A DNA stretch of 64,000 bases from Ciceribacter sp. T2.26MG-112.2 (GTDB taxonomy: Bacteria; Pseudomonadota; Alphaproteobacteria; Rhizobiales; Rhizobiaceae). Every line of letters starts with the position of its first letter. Position 1 is the stretch's first letter. The stretch spans positions 1 to 64,000 of the forward strand of contig NZ_UEYQ01000005.1 of the NCBI RefSeq assembly GCF_900492205.1, read 5' to 3'. A program made the translations under genes and the position numbers. Below, piece by piece: positions 9,248 to 18,286 of this stretch. Under the pieces are notes generated by a model. It saw only the letters and a list, made by a program, of their open reading frames with translations, was not told where the DNA came from and did no database searches.

Positions 9248-10942
9248 ATGCCGCATCACCTTGCCAAAGCGAACAGCCAGCCCCGCTGGCTGTTTCCTTT
9301 TGTCGTCTCGTTCGTCGCTCTCCTGTGCGTCCTGCCGCTGGCACGGCTGGTCGCAGCCGGCATTTCCACGCTGTTCTCCGGTCGCGCCCTCGACCTCCTC
9401 GAGGAACCGGCCGTGTGGTCGGCAGCGGTCAACACGCTCACCACCTCCTTTTTCGGAATGATCGCCGCGGTCGCGATCGGCGGGCTGTTCGCCCTGGCGC
9501 TGACGCTTGCCGAAGTGCGCGGCAAGTGGCTGCTGAGCTTCCTGTTCATGCTCCCGACGATGATTCCACCACAGGTTCAGGCGCTTGCCTGGGTCGGCAT
9601 GTCCGGTCCGTCGAGCCCGCTATTGAAGGCGCTCGGCATCGCGCCGCCGATGGGAAGTCCGCAGCCGCTCTATTCGGTCGGTGGCATTGCGCTTCTTTAT
9701 GGCGTCCAGCACGCGCCGCTGGTCTATCTTTCGCTCAGGGCCGGCCTTCTCGCCCTGCCGCGCGACGGCATCGAGGCGGCCAAGCTCGCCGGGGCCTCGC
9801 CGTGGCGGGTGCTGAAAGACATCATCCTGCCGCTGTCGCTGCCGGGCATCATCGCCGGGGCGGCCATTGCCTTCGTCTCCGGCGTGGGCAATTTCGGCAT
9901 TCCCGCCATCCTCGGCCTGCCGGCGCAGATCTACACGCTGCCGACGCTGATCTATTCGCGGCTGGCGAGCTTCGGCGGCAATACGTTCGGTGACATCGCC
10001 GTGCTGTCGGCGATGATCGGCCTGATGGCGGTCGCCGGCCTGCAGATCCAGGAACGGGCGCTCAGGGGCCGGGACTATCGTGTCATTGGGCTGTCCGGCG
10101 CATCGGCAACCTTCCGCCTCGGACGCTGGCAGTCGCCGCTCGACGTTTCCTTGTGGCTCCTGCTGCTCATCATGCTGATCGCGCCCTTCTTCGCGCTTGT
10201 CTCCGCCTCGCTCGTGCCGGCCTATGGCGTGGTGCTGTCGCTCAAGACCGCGTCGCTTTCCGCCTATGAGGAGATCCTGTTCCGCCAGACGGTGACGAGG
10301 ACCGCCTTTGCCAATTCGCTCTTCCTTGCGGGCACGACCTCGTTCGGGCTTCTCGTAATCGGCGTGCTGGCCGGCTACACGCTGACGCGCGGCACGAGCC
10401 GCTGGACCGGTCTGCTCTCGGCGATGATCGAAATCCCCTATGCGCTGCCTGGCATCGTCATTTCAGTCGCCTTCGTGCTGGTCTTTGCCGCACCCTTGCC
10501 CGTTCTCGGCGTCACCATCTACGGGACGATCTGGATCATTCTTGCGGCCTATTTCGCCAGCTTCCTTGCGGTCGGGCTGAAACCGGTGGTGAGCGCACTG
10601 CGCCAGCTCGACCCGGCGCTCGAGGAGGCGGCGCGGCTGTCGGGCGCCAGCTTCTACCGCCGGCTGTTCGACATTATCGTGCCGCTGATCGCGCCGGCGG
10701 CCGGCGCCTCGGTGATCCTGGTCTTCCTTATCTCCTGCAACGAGCTGACGGTCTCGGCCCTTCTGTGGTCGGCCGGCACCCAGACGCTCGGTGTCGCGAT
10801 CTACAATCTCGACGACAGCGGTTCCTACGATCTCGCCTCGGCCCTTTCGGTCCTGGTGGTGCTGATGGTCGTGGTGTTGATGCTGCTGCTCGAACTGATG
10901 GCGGCACGGCTGCCGAAAGGAGTCGTCCCATGGCGAAACTGA
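9248..10942 (+). CDS. ABC importer permease, fused two-domain type
   Basis: A 564-residue inner-membrane permease with two binding-protein-dependent transport modules in one chain, as in FbpB. Each module has its EAA-type loop: GIEAAKLAGASPWRVLKDIILPLSLPG region (about residues 170-200) and the LEEAARLSGASFYRRLFDIIVP region (about 455-480). About twelve transmembrane segments are expected. It lies between the binding protein and the ATPase, whose start overlaps its end by 13 bases. Confidence 0.9.
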   Translation: MPHHLAKANSQPRWLFPFVVSFVALLCVLPLARLVAAGISTLFSGRALDLLEEPAVWSAAVNTLTTSFFGMIAAVAIGGLFALALTLAEVRGKWLLSFLFMLPTMIPPQVQALAWVGMSGPSSPLLKALGIAPPMGSPQPLYSVGGIALLYGVQHAPLVYLSLRAGLLALPRDGIEAAKLAGASPWRVLKDIILPLSLPGIIAGAAIAFVSGVGNFGIPAILGLPAQIYTLPTLIYSRLASFGGNTFGDIAVLSAMIGLMAVAGLQIQERALRGRDYRVIGLSGASATFRLGRWQSPLDVSLWLLLLIMLIAPFFALVSASLVPAYGVVLSLKTASLSAYEEILFRQTVTRTAFANSLFLAGTTSFGLLVIGVLAGYTLTRGTSRWTGLLSAMIEIPYALPGIVISVAFVLVFAAPLPVLGVTIYGTIWIILAAYFASFLAVGLKPVVSALRQLDPALEEAARLSGASFYRRLFDIIVPLIAPAAGASVILVFLISCNELTVSALLWSAGTQTLGVAIYNLDDSGSYDLASALSVLVVLMVVVLMLLLELMAARLPKGVVPWRN

Positions 10943-11958
10943 TCCTGCACAAGCTTTGCAAGGACTACGGCACGGGGCGGCCGGCGGTCGACGACGTATC
11001 GCTCGACATTCGCGAGGGCGGCTTTCTGGCGCTGCTCGGGCCATCGGGCTGTGGCAAGACCACGGTGCTGCGCATGATCGCCGGGTTCGAGACCCCGAGC
11101 GACGGTTCGATCCTGCTGGGTGAACGGGTGCTGGCCGATGCGAGCGGCGTCATTGCGCCGGAAAAGCGCAACATGGCCATGGTCTTCCAGTCCTATGCGC
11201 TGTGGCCGCACATGACCGTGGCCGCCAATGTCGGCTATCCGCTGAAGGTCAGGGGCATTTCCGGTGAGCGCTACCGGGCGAAGGTGACGGATGCGCTCAA
11301 GGCCGTGCGGCTCGAGGCCTATGCCGAGCGCCGACCGGCGGACTTGTCCGGGGGGCAGCGGCAACGCGTGGCGCTGGCGCGCTGCCTGGTGACGGCGCCG
11401 GACGTGGTGCTGCTCGACGAGCCGCTGGCCAATCTCGACCGGCACCTGCGCCAGGAGATGGAGGAGACGTTCCGCGAATTCCATGCCCGATCCGGCGCGA
11501 CGATGATCTACGTCACCCACGACCAGGCCGAGGCCATGGCGCTGGCCACCGATGTGGCGGTGATGTCGGAGGGAAAGCTCCTGCAGGTGGCGCCACCGGC
11601 CGAGATCTATGCGCGACCCGAGGGACGTCTGGTCGGTGGTCTGATAGGGCAGGGGGTGATCCTCACACTGCCGGAGCGGGGCGCCGACCGGCGTGATCTG
11701 GGATGGGGCGAAATCCTGGCACGGCTGATCTCCGGTCAGGCGGACGAGCCGTCGATGGACGTGCTGGTGCGGCCGCAGGACGTCGTGCTCGGCGGCGACG
11801 GGCTTCCGGCGGAGGTCGAAGGCGTGTTGTTCGAGGGCGAGCGTTATGCCCTGCGGCTGAAGCTCGGCGACGGCCGGTTGCTGCGCGCCTACAGCCGGAC
11901 GGCCTGCACCGAGGGCGAACGGGTGGCGGTGACGATCACCGCCGGTTGGCGCCTCTAG
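10930..11958 (+). CDS. ABC importer ATP-binding protein
   Basis: A 342-residue ATPase. Walker A is GPSGCGKTT (about residue 37), signature LSGGQRQRVALARCL, Walker B VVLLDEPLANLD and switch VTHDQAEA. The C-terminal hundred residues form a TOBE-type regulatory domain (DVLVRPQDVVL onward). This layout fits FbpC/PotA-type importers. The ATG at 10930 overlaps the permease gene and gives the normal MAKLILHKLCKDYG beginning; longer reading of the frame upstream lies inside the permease gene. Confidence 0.92.
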   Translation: MAKLILHKLCKDYGTGRPAVDDVSLDIREGGFLALLGPSGCGKTTVLRMIAGFETPSDGSILLGERVLADASGVIAPEKRNMAMVFQSYALWPHMTVAANVGYPLKVRGISGERYRAKVTDALKAVRLEAYAERRPADLSGGQRQRVALARCLVTAPDVVLLDEPLANLDRHLRQEMEETFREFHARSGATMIYVTHDQAEAMALATDVAVMSEGKLLQVAPPAEIYARPEGRLVGGLIGQGVILTLPERGADRRDLGWGEILARLISGQADEPSMDVLVRPQDVVLGGDGLPAEVEGVLFEGERYALRLKLGDGRLLRAYSRTACTEGERVAVTITAGWRL

Positions 11959-11968
11959 AGTTTGCCGT

Positions 11969-12355
11969 CTACTGCGCGCCCGAGCAGACCCAGCGCGCGA
12001 CGCGGCAGCCGGCGCTGTGTTGGTTGCAGACGCCGATCGCCTCAAGTTCGGCCCGACGGCGGTCGGAGCCCCAGCCCGAGCCCCAGCCGCCGTTCTGGCC
12101 GACGGCAAGCGCGCCGCAGGCGTTCTTGAACCAGATCGCCACGCGGCAGTCGCGGGCGCGGCCGGAACATTCGCGCAGGGCCCGGCGCTCGGCATCGGCG
12201 CGGGTCGAGAAGGAGTGCGACCAGCCATCGGCGCGGGTCGTTGGCGAATAGGCGATCGCGCCGTAGCTGTCGGCACGGGCGGTGGTCGGGGCAGCGGCGG
12301 TGAAGGCCAGGATGAGGACGGCCAGGAAGGCTGACAAGGATCGGATGGCGTGCAT
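11969..12355 (-). CDS. Exported DUF4189 domain protein
   Basis: A 128-residue protein with a signal peptide (about residues 1-28, TTARA-DS). The rest is a DUF4189 domain: YGAIAYSPTTRADGWS at its start, with six cysteines in the mature part (ALRECSGRARDC, KNACGALAVG, IGVCNQHSAGC, ARWVCSGAQ) likely forming disulphides in the periplasm. The family has no established function. It is convergent with the ABC transporter operon, ten bases from its stop. Confidence 0.85.
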   Translation of the reverse strand: MHAIRSLSAFLAVLILAFTAAAPTTARADSYGAIAYSPTTRADGWSHSFSTRADAERRALRECSGRARDCRVAIWFKNACGALAVGQNGGWGSGWGSDRRRAELEAIGVCNQHSAGCRVARWVCSGAQ

Positions 12356-12517
12356 GGAGAATTCCCCCGGTCATGCGTGATCTGAGGATCATAGGTTGAA
12401 CGGCGCTGCGGGCGAAAGGACGTTTTTGGGGGCATGAGACCGGCCTGCGACGCTCTGGCCCTTTCGCACGCGGCACGGCGGCTCTAGGTTGGACCTTGAA
12501 ACACGGAACGAAAAGCC

Positions 12518-13624
12518 ATGACGCTCAGACTAGGCAGCTTCAATATCGAAAACCTGATGACCCGGTTCGATTTCACCGGCTTCCGCAACCAGTTGCGCAA
12601 GGATCGGGTGCTGCACCTGTTCGACGTGCGAAGCGAGCAGGACTATCAGCGGCTGGAAGCTGCCCGCGTCGTCGCCTCGACGGACGATACGCGCCAGCTT
12701 TCGGCGCTTGCCATCGCCGATGCCGCCGCAGACATCCTGTGCCTGCAGGAGGTCGACAGCATGGAGGCACTCAAGGCCTTCGAATACGGCTATCTGTTTC
12801 GCATGGTCGGCGCCGGCTATCGCCACAAATATCTGGTCGAGGGCAATGACAGCCGCGGCATCGACGTCGGCGTGATGATGCGCGACGAGACCCGCGACGG
12901 CGAGAAGATCGAGATTGTCGACATCCGCAGCCATGCGGCCTTGACCTATGGCGACCTCGATCTGTTCACCCCGGAACTTGCCGCCAATGCCAAGCCAGAT
13001 GATCGGATCTTCAAGCGCGATTGCCTGGAGCTCGAGCTGAAGATCGGCGGGCGGCCGCTGGCGCTCTATGTGGTGCACCTGAAATCGATGAGCAACGGCC
13101 GCGACGGGGCCGACGGGCGAAGCTACACCATGCCGGTGCGCGAGGCGGAGACCAAGGCGATCCGCCACATCATCGAGGCGCGTTTCGGCAAGGGGCAGAC
13201 CGCGGACAAGAACTTCGTCATCTGCGGCGACATGAACGACTATCAGGAGCGGGTGGACGTGATCGGCGACCGCCGCTCGGGCTATCGATTCGTTCCGCGC
13301 GACCGGCTGGAGAGCGCGCTCGACGTCTTTTCTGTCGACGGCTTTGCGGAAAACGTCATGCTGCGGCGCGACCCGCTCGACCGCTGGACGCTTTATCACG
13401 CGCGCGGGCCGGAGGAGCAGCATCTCTGCCAGCTCGACTATCTCTGGCTGTCTCCGGCGCTCGCCCGCAGGAATGCGGACAGGACACCGGAGATCATTCG
13501 CAATGGCCAGCCGTTCCGCACGCCCTTTCCCGAGGGGCAGGCGGTGGAGCGCTATCCGCGGATCGGCTGGGACCGGCCGAAGGCTTCCGACCACTGCCCG
13601 ATCGTCATGGAGCTGGAGCTTTGA
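12518..13624 (+). CDS. Endonuclease/exonuclease/phosphatase family protein
   Basis: A 368-residue protein of the DNase I-like metal-dependent phosphodiesterase fold. Visible motifs: GSFNIENLMTRFDF at the start, LCLQEVDSMEAL (metal-binding Glu), VVHLKSM (catalytic His), ICGDMNDYQE and the terminal SDHCPIVMEL. No signal peptide, so cytoplasmic. Substrate unknown. Its stop overlaps the start of the Nudix-like gene (TGATG), implying translational coupling. Confidence 0.85.
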   Translation: MTLRLGSFNIENLMTRFDFTGFRNQLRKDRVLHLFDVRSEQDYQRLEAARVVASTDDTRQLSALAIADAAADILCLQEVDSMEALKAFEYGYLFRMVGAGYRHKYLVEGNDSRGIDVGVMMRDETRDGEKIEIVDIRSHAALTYGDLDLFTPELAANAKPDDRIFKRDCLELELKIGGRPLALYVVHLKSMSNGRDGADGRSYTMPVREAETKAIRHIIEARFGKGQTADKNFVICGDMNDYQERVDVIGDRRSGYRFVPRDRLESALDVFSVDGFAENVMLRRDPLDRWTLYHARGPEEQHLCQLDYLWLSPALARRNADRTPEIIRNGQPFRTPFPEGQAVERYPRIGWDRPKASDHCPIVMELEL

Positions 13625-14364
13625 TGTTCGATCGTGACGAGCGCTCCGCTGACGCGCCGCCGCCCGAAGGGCAGGTCTTTCCGCTGCAAGGGGTGCGGCT
13701 GCGCGTGCTTGAGGGCGAGCATCCCTTCCATCGGGACAATTACCGGGCCGCGACCTCAAACTGGCAGGCGGAAATCGCCGCCAAGCCCGCGCTTTTCGAC
13801 GGGCGCATGATCTTCCAGCATCGGCTGAGGCTCGAAGAGGGCGTGCTCGAGGGGGAGGGCTATGTCGTTCCCTATTCGACCTACCTCTGGTGGAGACGGC
13901 AGCCGGACGGCGCCGGCGGGCGGCATGTCTTCGCATTTCCGGTGATCGCCTCGGCCGATGGCGCGCTGATCGCGGTGAGGATGGCGGAGCATACCGCCAA
14001 TGCGGGCCAGGTCTATTGCGCTGCCGGTTCGCTCGACCCCGACGACGTCGTCGACGGCTATTGCGACATTGCCGGCAACATGGCGCGGGAGGTGCGCGAG
14101 GAGACCGGTCTCGACCTTGGCCAAGCCGTCACCGACGGGCGGTATTTCGCCAGCTATCGCGGCCGGCGCCTCACCATCCTGCGGCTTTATCGCTACCCGC
14201 TGACATCAGATGTCCTTCTGGATCGCATCGCCGCGCATATGGCGATCGACGAGGAGAAGGAGATCGCCGGGGCGGTCGCGATCCGCTCGGCCGATCCGGA
14301 CGCGCATCCGTATAATCCGGCCATGTTGCCGGTTCTCGACTGGTTCTTCGGCGGGGCGTCCTGA
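13624..14364 (+). CDS. Nudix hydrolase-like protein with altered Nudix box
   Basis: A 246-residue protein. The C-terminal half carries AREVREETGLDLG, the second half of a Nudix box (REUXEEXGU). The usual G-x5-E that should stand seven residues before the REV is replaced by a longer DPDDVVDGYCDIAGNM stretch, so the box is non-canonical. The N-terminal 90 residues (HFRDNY-like start, WWRRQPDG) form an extra domain. The start ATG overlaps the previous gene's stop. Nucleotide-diphosphate hydrolysis is possible but unproven. A small GC-rich hairpin (14368-14385) follows the stop. Confidence 0.72.
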   Translation: MFDRDERSADAPPPEGQVFPLQGVRLRVLEGEHPFHRDNYRAATSNWQAEIAAKPALFDGRMIFQHRLRLEEGVLEGEGYVVPYSTYLWWRRQPDGAGGRHVFAFPVIASADGALIAVRMAEHTANAGQVYCAAGSLDPDDVVDGYCDIAGNMAREVREETGLDLGQAVTDGRYFASYRGRRLTILRLYRYPLTSDVLLDRIAAHMAIDEEKEIAGAVAIRSADPDAHPYNPAMLPVLDWFFGGAS

Positions 14365-14437
14365 CATCGCTTGCTTGCGCAAGCGGCGAAGGTCGGGCAG
14401 TCTCTGGCCAAATCGATCCATGCCTGCGGAGGATGCC

Positions 14438-15355
14438 TTGGCGCGACACTATTCGATCTACGACGTCTTTACCGAGCGCAAGCTGGCCGGAAATCCGCTG
14501 GCGGTGATCTTTGACGGCGAGGATCTCTCCGACCAGGCGATGCAGGCGATAGCCGCGGAAACCAACCTGTCGGAAACGGTGTTCGTACAGAAGTCCGCCA
14601 ATCCGGCCCACTCCGCCCGTATCCGCATCTTCACGCCGGCGCGCGAACTGCCGTTTGCCGGGCATCCGACCGTGGGCACCGCCGTGGCGCTGGCTGAGCG
14701 GGCCTATGGCAAGGAGAGTGGCGGGCTCGACCTCGTCTCGGTGCTGGAGGAAAATGTCGGGCCGGTCCGCTGTGCGGTGCGTCTGCGGGACGGCGAGGCG
14801 AGCTTTGCCGAATTCGACCTGCCGAAGACCTCCGTGCGCCACGAACTCGCGCTGGAGCGCCAGGGGATAGCCGACGCGCTTGCCTTGAAGGCGACCGATA
14901 TCGGTTTCGAAAACCATGTTCCCTCCGTGTGGAGCGCCGGCGTGCCTTTTCTCATGGTGCCGGTGCACAATCTGAGCGCGGTGGAAGGCCTGGATTTCGA
15001 TGCGCAACTGTGGGAACGCATCGCACCGCTCTGCGAGGGCAGCCTGACCGCGGCCTATGTCTACTGTCGGGGCGGGGTGCATCATGCCGCGAAGTTCCAT
15101 GCGCGGATGTTTTCCACCGACATGGGCATCGTCGAGGATCCTGCGACCGGTTCCGCGGTCGCGGCGTTGTCCGGCGCGATCCACCATTTCGATGGATTGC
15201 CCGATGGCCATCATCCGCTGATGATCGAGCAGGGCGTGGAGATGGGCCGGCCCTCCTACATTCATCTGCACATCGATACCAAGGATGGCGCGATCAGCCG
15301 GGCGCGTATCGGCGGGCAGGCGGTGCGGATCGCGTCCGGAATTCTCGAACTCTGA
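14438..15355 (+). CDS. PhzF family isomerase/epimerase-like protein
   Basis: A 305-residue PhzF-fold protein. The N-terminal ARHYSIYDVFTERKLAGNPLAV pattern, the NLSETVFV segment holding the catalytic-type glutamate, the FAGHPTVGTA motif and the late DPATGSAVAALSG motif are all family marks. I favour the TTG at 14438 because CGGAGGA lies six bases upstream; an in-frame ATG at 14420 lacks a ribosome site and would add six residues. Members isomerise or epimerise small ring acids; the substrate here is unknown. Confidence 0.85.
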   Translation: MARHYSIYDVFTERKLAGNPLAVIFDGEDLSDQAMQAIAAETNLSETVFVQKSANPAHSARIRIFTPARELPFAGHPTVGTAVALAERAYGKESGGLDLVSVLEENVGPVRCAVRLRDGEASFAEFDLPKTSVRHELALERQGIADALALKATDIGFENHVPSVWSAGVPFLMVPVHNLSAVEGLDFDAQLWERIAPLCEGSLTAAYVYCRGGVHHAAKFHARMFSTDMGIVEDPATGSAVAALSGAIHHFDGLPDGHHPLMIEQGVEMGRPSYIHLHIDTKDGAISRARIGGQAVRIASGILEL

Positions 15356-15422
15356 AAACAAAGGGATTTTGCCGGTTTTTGAATTTTTTTTGAAAATCGG
15401 CGAAGTTTTTTCTCCCCGGTGC

Positions 15423-15451
15423 TGGACAACATCGGCGATGCTGTTTATACG
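15423..15451 (+). promoter_or_regulatory. Candidate tRNA-Lys promoter
   Basis: TGGACA (15423-15428), a 17-bp gap and TATACG (15446-15451) lie 30 bases before the tRNA. The spacing is ideal and an AT-rich tract (15380-15413) lies just upstream, as an UP-like element. Confidence 0.5.
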
Positions 15452-15480
15452 CCCTCTCACACCGCCGGAAGGCGCTGGTC

Positions 15481-15556
<76 letters not shown>

Positions 15557-15792
15557 TTTTCAATCAGATGGACGTATTCTTCGAAGTTTTGCCGCAACTC
15601 GCGGGCGACGCGTTTTGTCGGATGCGTGACGCGCCTGCTTGAACGCAGAATGCCTCCTCGACCTGTTTCTGCGCCGACCTCTCTGGCCATTATTGGTACT
15701 AGCTGGCTTTTATCCGAAGCACGGATTGCGTCTTGTCCGAAGTGCCGAATATGTGGTCACGCCCAATCTCGGGCATGGAGCATTGCAGTTAC

Positions 15793-16125
15793 ATGAAACG
15801 CGTATTGTCCGCCGCCGGCATGCTGGCCGCCGTTCTTTTTTCGAGCACCGCCCAGGCTGAGGACCTGGTCTTCACGCTGACCAACGGCACGAATTCGGTG
15901 CTTACCCATTTCTACACTTCGCCGGTCGGCGTCGAAAGCTGGGAAGGCGACGTCTTCGGCGATCAGGTCCTCGAGCCGGGCGAGAGCATTCAGTTGACCA
16001 TCGCCGACGGCCGCACCCAGTGCGAATACGACATGCGCTTCGAATTCGCCGAGAGCTCGGATCTCGACACGACCGAAGACACGCAGAACCTCTGCGAGAT
16101 GGGCTCGTACACGATCCACGAATAA
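15793..16125 (+). CDS. Small exported protein of unknown function
   Basis: A 110-residue protein with a clear signal peptide (residues 1-22, STAQA-ED). The acidic mature part begins DLVFTLTNGTNSVLTHFYTSP and contains two cysteines (TQCEYDM and NLCEMGSY) that could form a disulphide. It is probably a beta-rich periplasmic protein. I recognise the sequence type as common in rhizobia but know no function. A strong terminator follows. The 236 bases between the tRNA and this gene show no other feature. Confidence 0.8.
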   Translation: MKRVLSAAGMLAAVLFSSTAQAEDLVFTLTNGTNSVLTHFYTSPVGVESWEGDVFGDQVLEPGESIQLTIADGRTQCEYDMRFEFAESSDLDTTEDTQNLCEMGSYTIHE

Positions 16126-16156
16126 GCGTCCTTTTGGCCCCCATCTTGCCTCTCTT

Positions 16157-16195
16157 GGGGCCGTCGGCGGAGAACGCCGACGGCCCCTTCTGTTT
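16157..16195 (+). terminator. Intrinsic terminator
   Basis: A 13-bp perfect stem, GGGGCCGTCGGCG (16157-16169) with CGCCGACGGCCCC (16175-16187), a 5-base loop and a TTCTGTTT tail. It ends the small exported protein gene 32 bases upstream. Confidence 0.85.
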
Positions 16196-16373
16196 CCGGT
16201 AGCGCATCGGCGGGGTGATCCGAGGGAGCCCTTTGCCGGCTATGCGGTGGAGTTGGGGTTTGTTCGCTGGCCCTGCGCACGCGATCTGACCGGAATGCTC
16301 GTTTGTTCCGCCGGCGAGACATGACCGTTCCCCCGATGTTCACGTATTTTGAACGAATCTGCCCATTTATGCC

Positions 16374-16392
16374 TGTGGATAGCTGTGGATAA
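16374..16392. promoter_or_regulatory. Two adjacent DnaA-box-like 9-mers
   Basis: TGTGGATAA (16384-16392, exact complement of the consensus TTATCCACA) and TGTGGATAG (16374-16382, one mismatch) lie ten bases apart in the same orientation, at the 3' end of hmuV. The flanking sequence 16340-16395 is locally AT-rich. No hemE or dnaA neighbour is present, so this is not presented as the origin. Confidence 0.45.
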
Positions 16393-16397
16393 CTTTC

Positions 16398-17198
16398 TTA
16401 GCCGGCTTTGTAGCTTGCTGCGTGACGGGACTGCGGCAGCACGAAGGGTACGCATGCCGCGGGCAGCCGGCCGACCGTGCCGCCAATGCCATAGACGGCC
16501 GAAATGATGGCGTCGTCGATGACCGCAAGCGGCGTTCCTTCGGACATGATTCGACCCCGGTGCATGATGACGAGGTGATCGGCGAATTCCGCCGCCAGGT
16601 TGAGGTCGTGCAGGATGGCAAGAACCGCACCGCCACGGCGGGCGAAATCGCGGGCGGTTTCCAGCACGCTGATCTGGTGGCCGATGTCGAGGCTCGATGT
16701 CGGCTCGTCGAGGAAGAGCGCGCGGGCGCGTCCTTGCTCGACGGGATGCGGCACCTGCGCCAGCGCGCGGGCAAACTGCACGCGCTGTTGCTCGCCGCCC
16801 GACAGCGCCCGATAGGCGCGAGCCTCGAAGCCTTCCAGCCCGACACGGGCGAGCGCCTTGCGGGCGGCTTCGGTCGGGTCCCGGCTGCCATGGGCGATGG
16901 CGCCCATGCGCACGACTTCGAGCGCGGTGAACGGGAAGGACAGCGTGGTCGCCTGCGGCAGCACCGCGCGATCGGCTGCGAGTTCGACCGCCGAAAGGCG
17001 CGAAAGCGGTCGATCATGGCAAAGCACTGCGCCGCGGTCGGGAGAGAGTTCTCCTGACAAGACCTTGAGCAGGGTGGATTTGCCGGCGCCGTTCGGGCCG
17101 ATCACCACGGTGAAGATCCCGGGGGAGAGTGTGAGATCGACGTCATCGACCAGATTGTGGCCGTCCCGGATGATGCTGACGTTTTGTGCAACGATCAT
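16398..17198 (-). CDS. hmuV: Heme ABC importer ATP-binding protein
   Basis: A 266-residue ATPase. Walker A is GPNGAGKST, the signature LSGGEQQRVQFARALAQ, Walker B ALFLDEPTSSLD and the switch ILHDLNLAAEF; these are the features of the FecE/HmuV group. It energises heme import through HmuU. The start ATG overlaps the hmuU stop (TGATG), and the open frame continuing upstream is only a shadow of hmuU and hmuT. Confidence 0.93.
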   Translation of the reverse strand: MIVAQNVSIIRDGHNLVDDVDLTLSPGIFTVVIGPNGAGKSTLLKVLSGELSPDRGAVLCHDRPLSRLSAVELAADRAVLPQATTLSFPFTALEVVRMGAIAHGSRDPTEAARKALARVGLEGFEARAYRALSGGEQQRVQFARALAQVPHPVEQGRARALFLDEPTSSLDIGHQISVLETARDFARRGGAVLAILHDLNLAAEFADHLVIMHRGRIMSEGTPLAVIDDAIISAVYGIGGTVGRLPAACVPFVLPQSRHAASYKAG

Positions 17199-18286
17199 CA
17201 CAGGCCCTCCATCGCGGCGCGGCCATTGCGGCCGAGCAGCAGGATGAGGAAAACCGGTGCGCCGAGAATGGCGGTGATGATGCCGATCGGCAGTTCCGCC
17301 GGGGCGGCAATCGTGCGGGCAATGCTGTCGGCGATGAGAAGCAGGCCGGCGCCGCCGATCGCGGAGGCCGGCAGCAGAAAGCGGTGGGACGGGCCGATGG
17401 CGAGCCGCAGGAGGTGCGGAACGACGATGCCGACGAAGGAGATCGAGCCGGCGACCGCCACCGTCGCGCCGCAGGCGGCGGCCACCGCGAGGATCGACAG
17501 CCGCTTCAGCCGCTGGACCGGCACGCCCATGTGGAAGGCGGCGGCATCGCCCAGCACCAGCGCATCGAGCCCCCGGGCGACGAACGGCAGGGTGGCGAGG
17601 ACCAGCAGGATGAAGGGCAGAATGGCCAGCACCTTGGCATAGGTAGCGCCGCCGAGCGAACCGAGCGACCAGAAGGTGATATCGCGCAGCGCCCGGTCGT
17701 CGGCGATGAAGATCAACAGGCCGGTCGCCGCGGCGCTCATTGCACCGATGGCGATGCCCGACAGGATCAGCGCCGTCGTCGAGGTCTGGCCGTTGCGGGT
17801 GGCGATGGCATAGAGCAGCAGGGTGTTGGCAAGCCCGCCGGCAAAGGCCATGAGCGGCAGGAACTGGTGGCCGAAGAGGGACTGGAGGGGGGCCAGCACC
17901 GTGCCGCCGAGGACGATCGCGCAGACCGCGGCAAAGGCGGCGCCCGAGGTTACGCCGACAATGCCGGGATCGGCGAGCGGATTGCGAAACAGGCCCTGCA
18001 TCATCGCACCCGAAATGCCAAGGCCGGCGCCGACGAGAAGGCCCAAGGCCGTGCGCGGCAGGCGGACCGCTTCGAGGATGATGCGGTCCTGCGCGTCCAG
18101 ATTGCCGATGTCGCCGGCGATATAGGCCAAGAGATCCTTCAGTCCGACCCCGGTCGGGCCGCTTACCAACGATAAAAGCACGGCAGCGGCGAGTAGGGTG
18201 AGCAACAGGAGGATGACGACGATGCCGAGGCCGGAACGGTCGCCGGGCGGCGAGTGCCGCCCGATCAGGGTGGTAACCGCGCTCAT
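17198..18286 (-). CDS. hmuU: Heme ABC importer permease
   Basis: A 362-residue FecCD-family permease with about ten transmembrane segments. Family marks include GLSGAMMQG-like GISGAMMQGLFRNPLADPGIVGVTSGAA and the late FVGIVVPHLLRLAIGPSH. It forms the heme channel with HmuV and receives heme from HmuT. It overlaps hmuT by four bases (ATGA) and hmuV by one base. Confidence 0.93.
   Translation of the reverse strand: MSAVTTLIGRHSPPGDRSGLGIVVILLLLTLLAAAVLLSLVSGPTGVGLKDLLAYIAGDIGNLDAQDRIILEAVRLPRTALGLLVGAGLGISGAMMQGLFRNPLADPGIVGVTSGAAFAAVCAIVLGGTVLAPLQSLFGHQFLPLMAFAGGLANTLLLYAIATRNGQTSTTALILSGIAIGAMSAAATGLLIFIADDRALRDITFWSLGSLGGATYAKVLAILPFILLVLATLPFVARGLDALVLGDAAAFHMGVPVQRLKRLSILAVAAACGATVAVAGSISFVGIVVPHLLRLAIGPSHRFLLPASAIGGAGLLLIADSIARTIAAPAELPIGIITAILGAPVFLILLLGRNGRAAMEGL

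Noticed and set aside
16340..16397. Chromosomal origin at the DnaA-box pair
   Set aside because: Only two boxes, no hemE, parAB or dnaA context; kept as a site, not called an origin.
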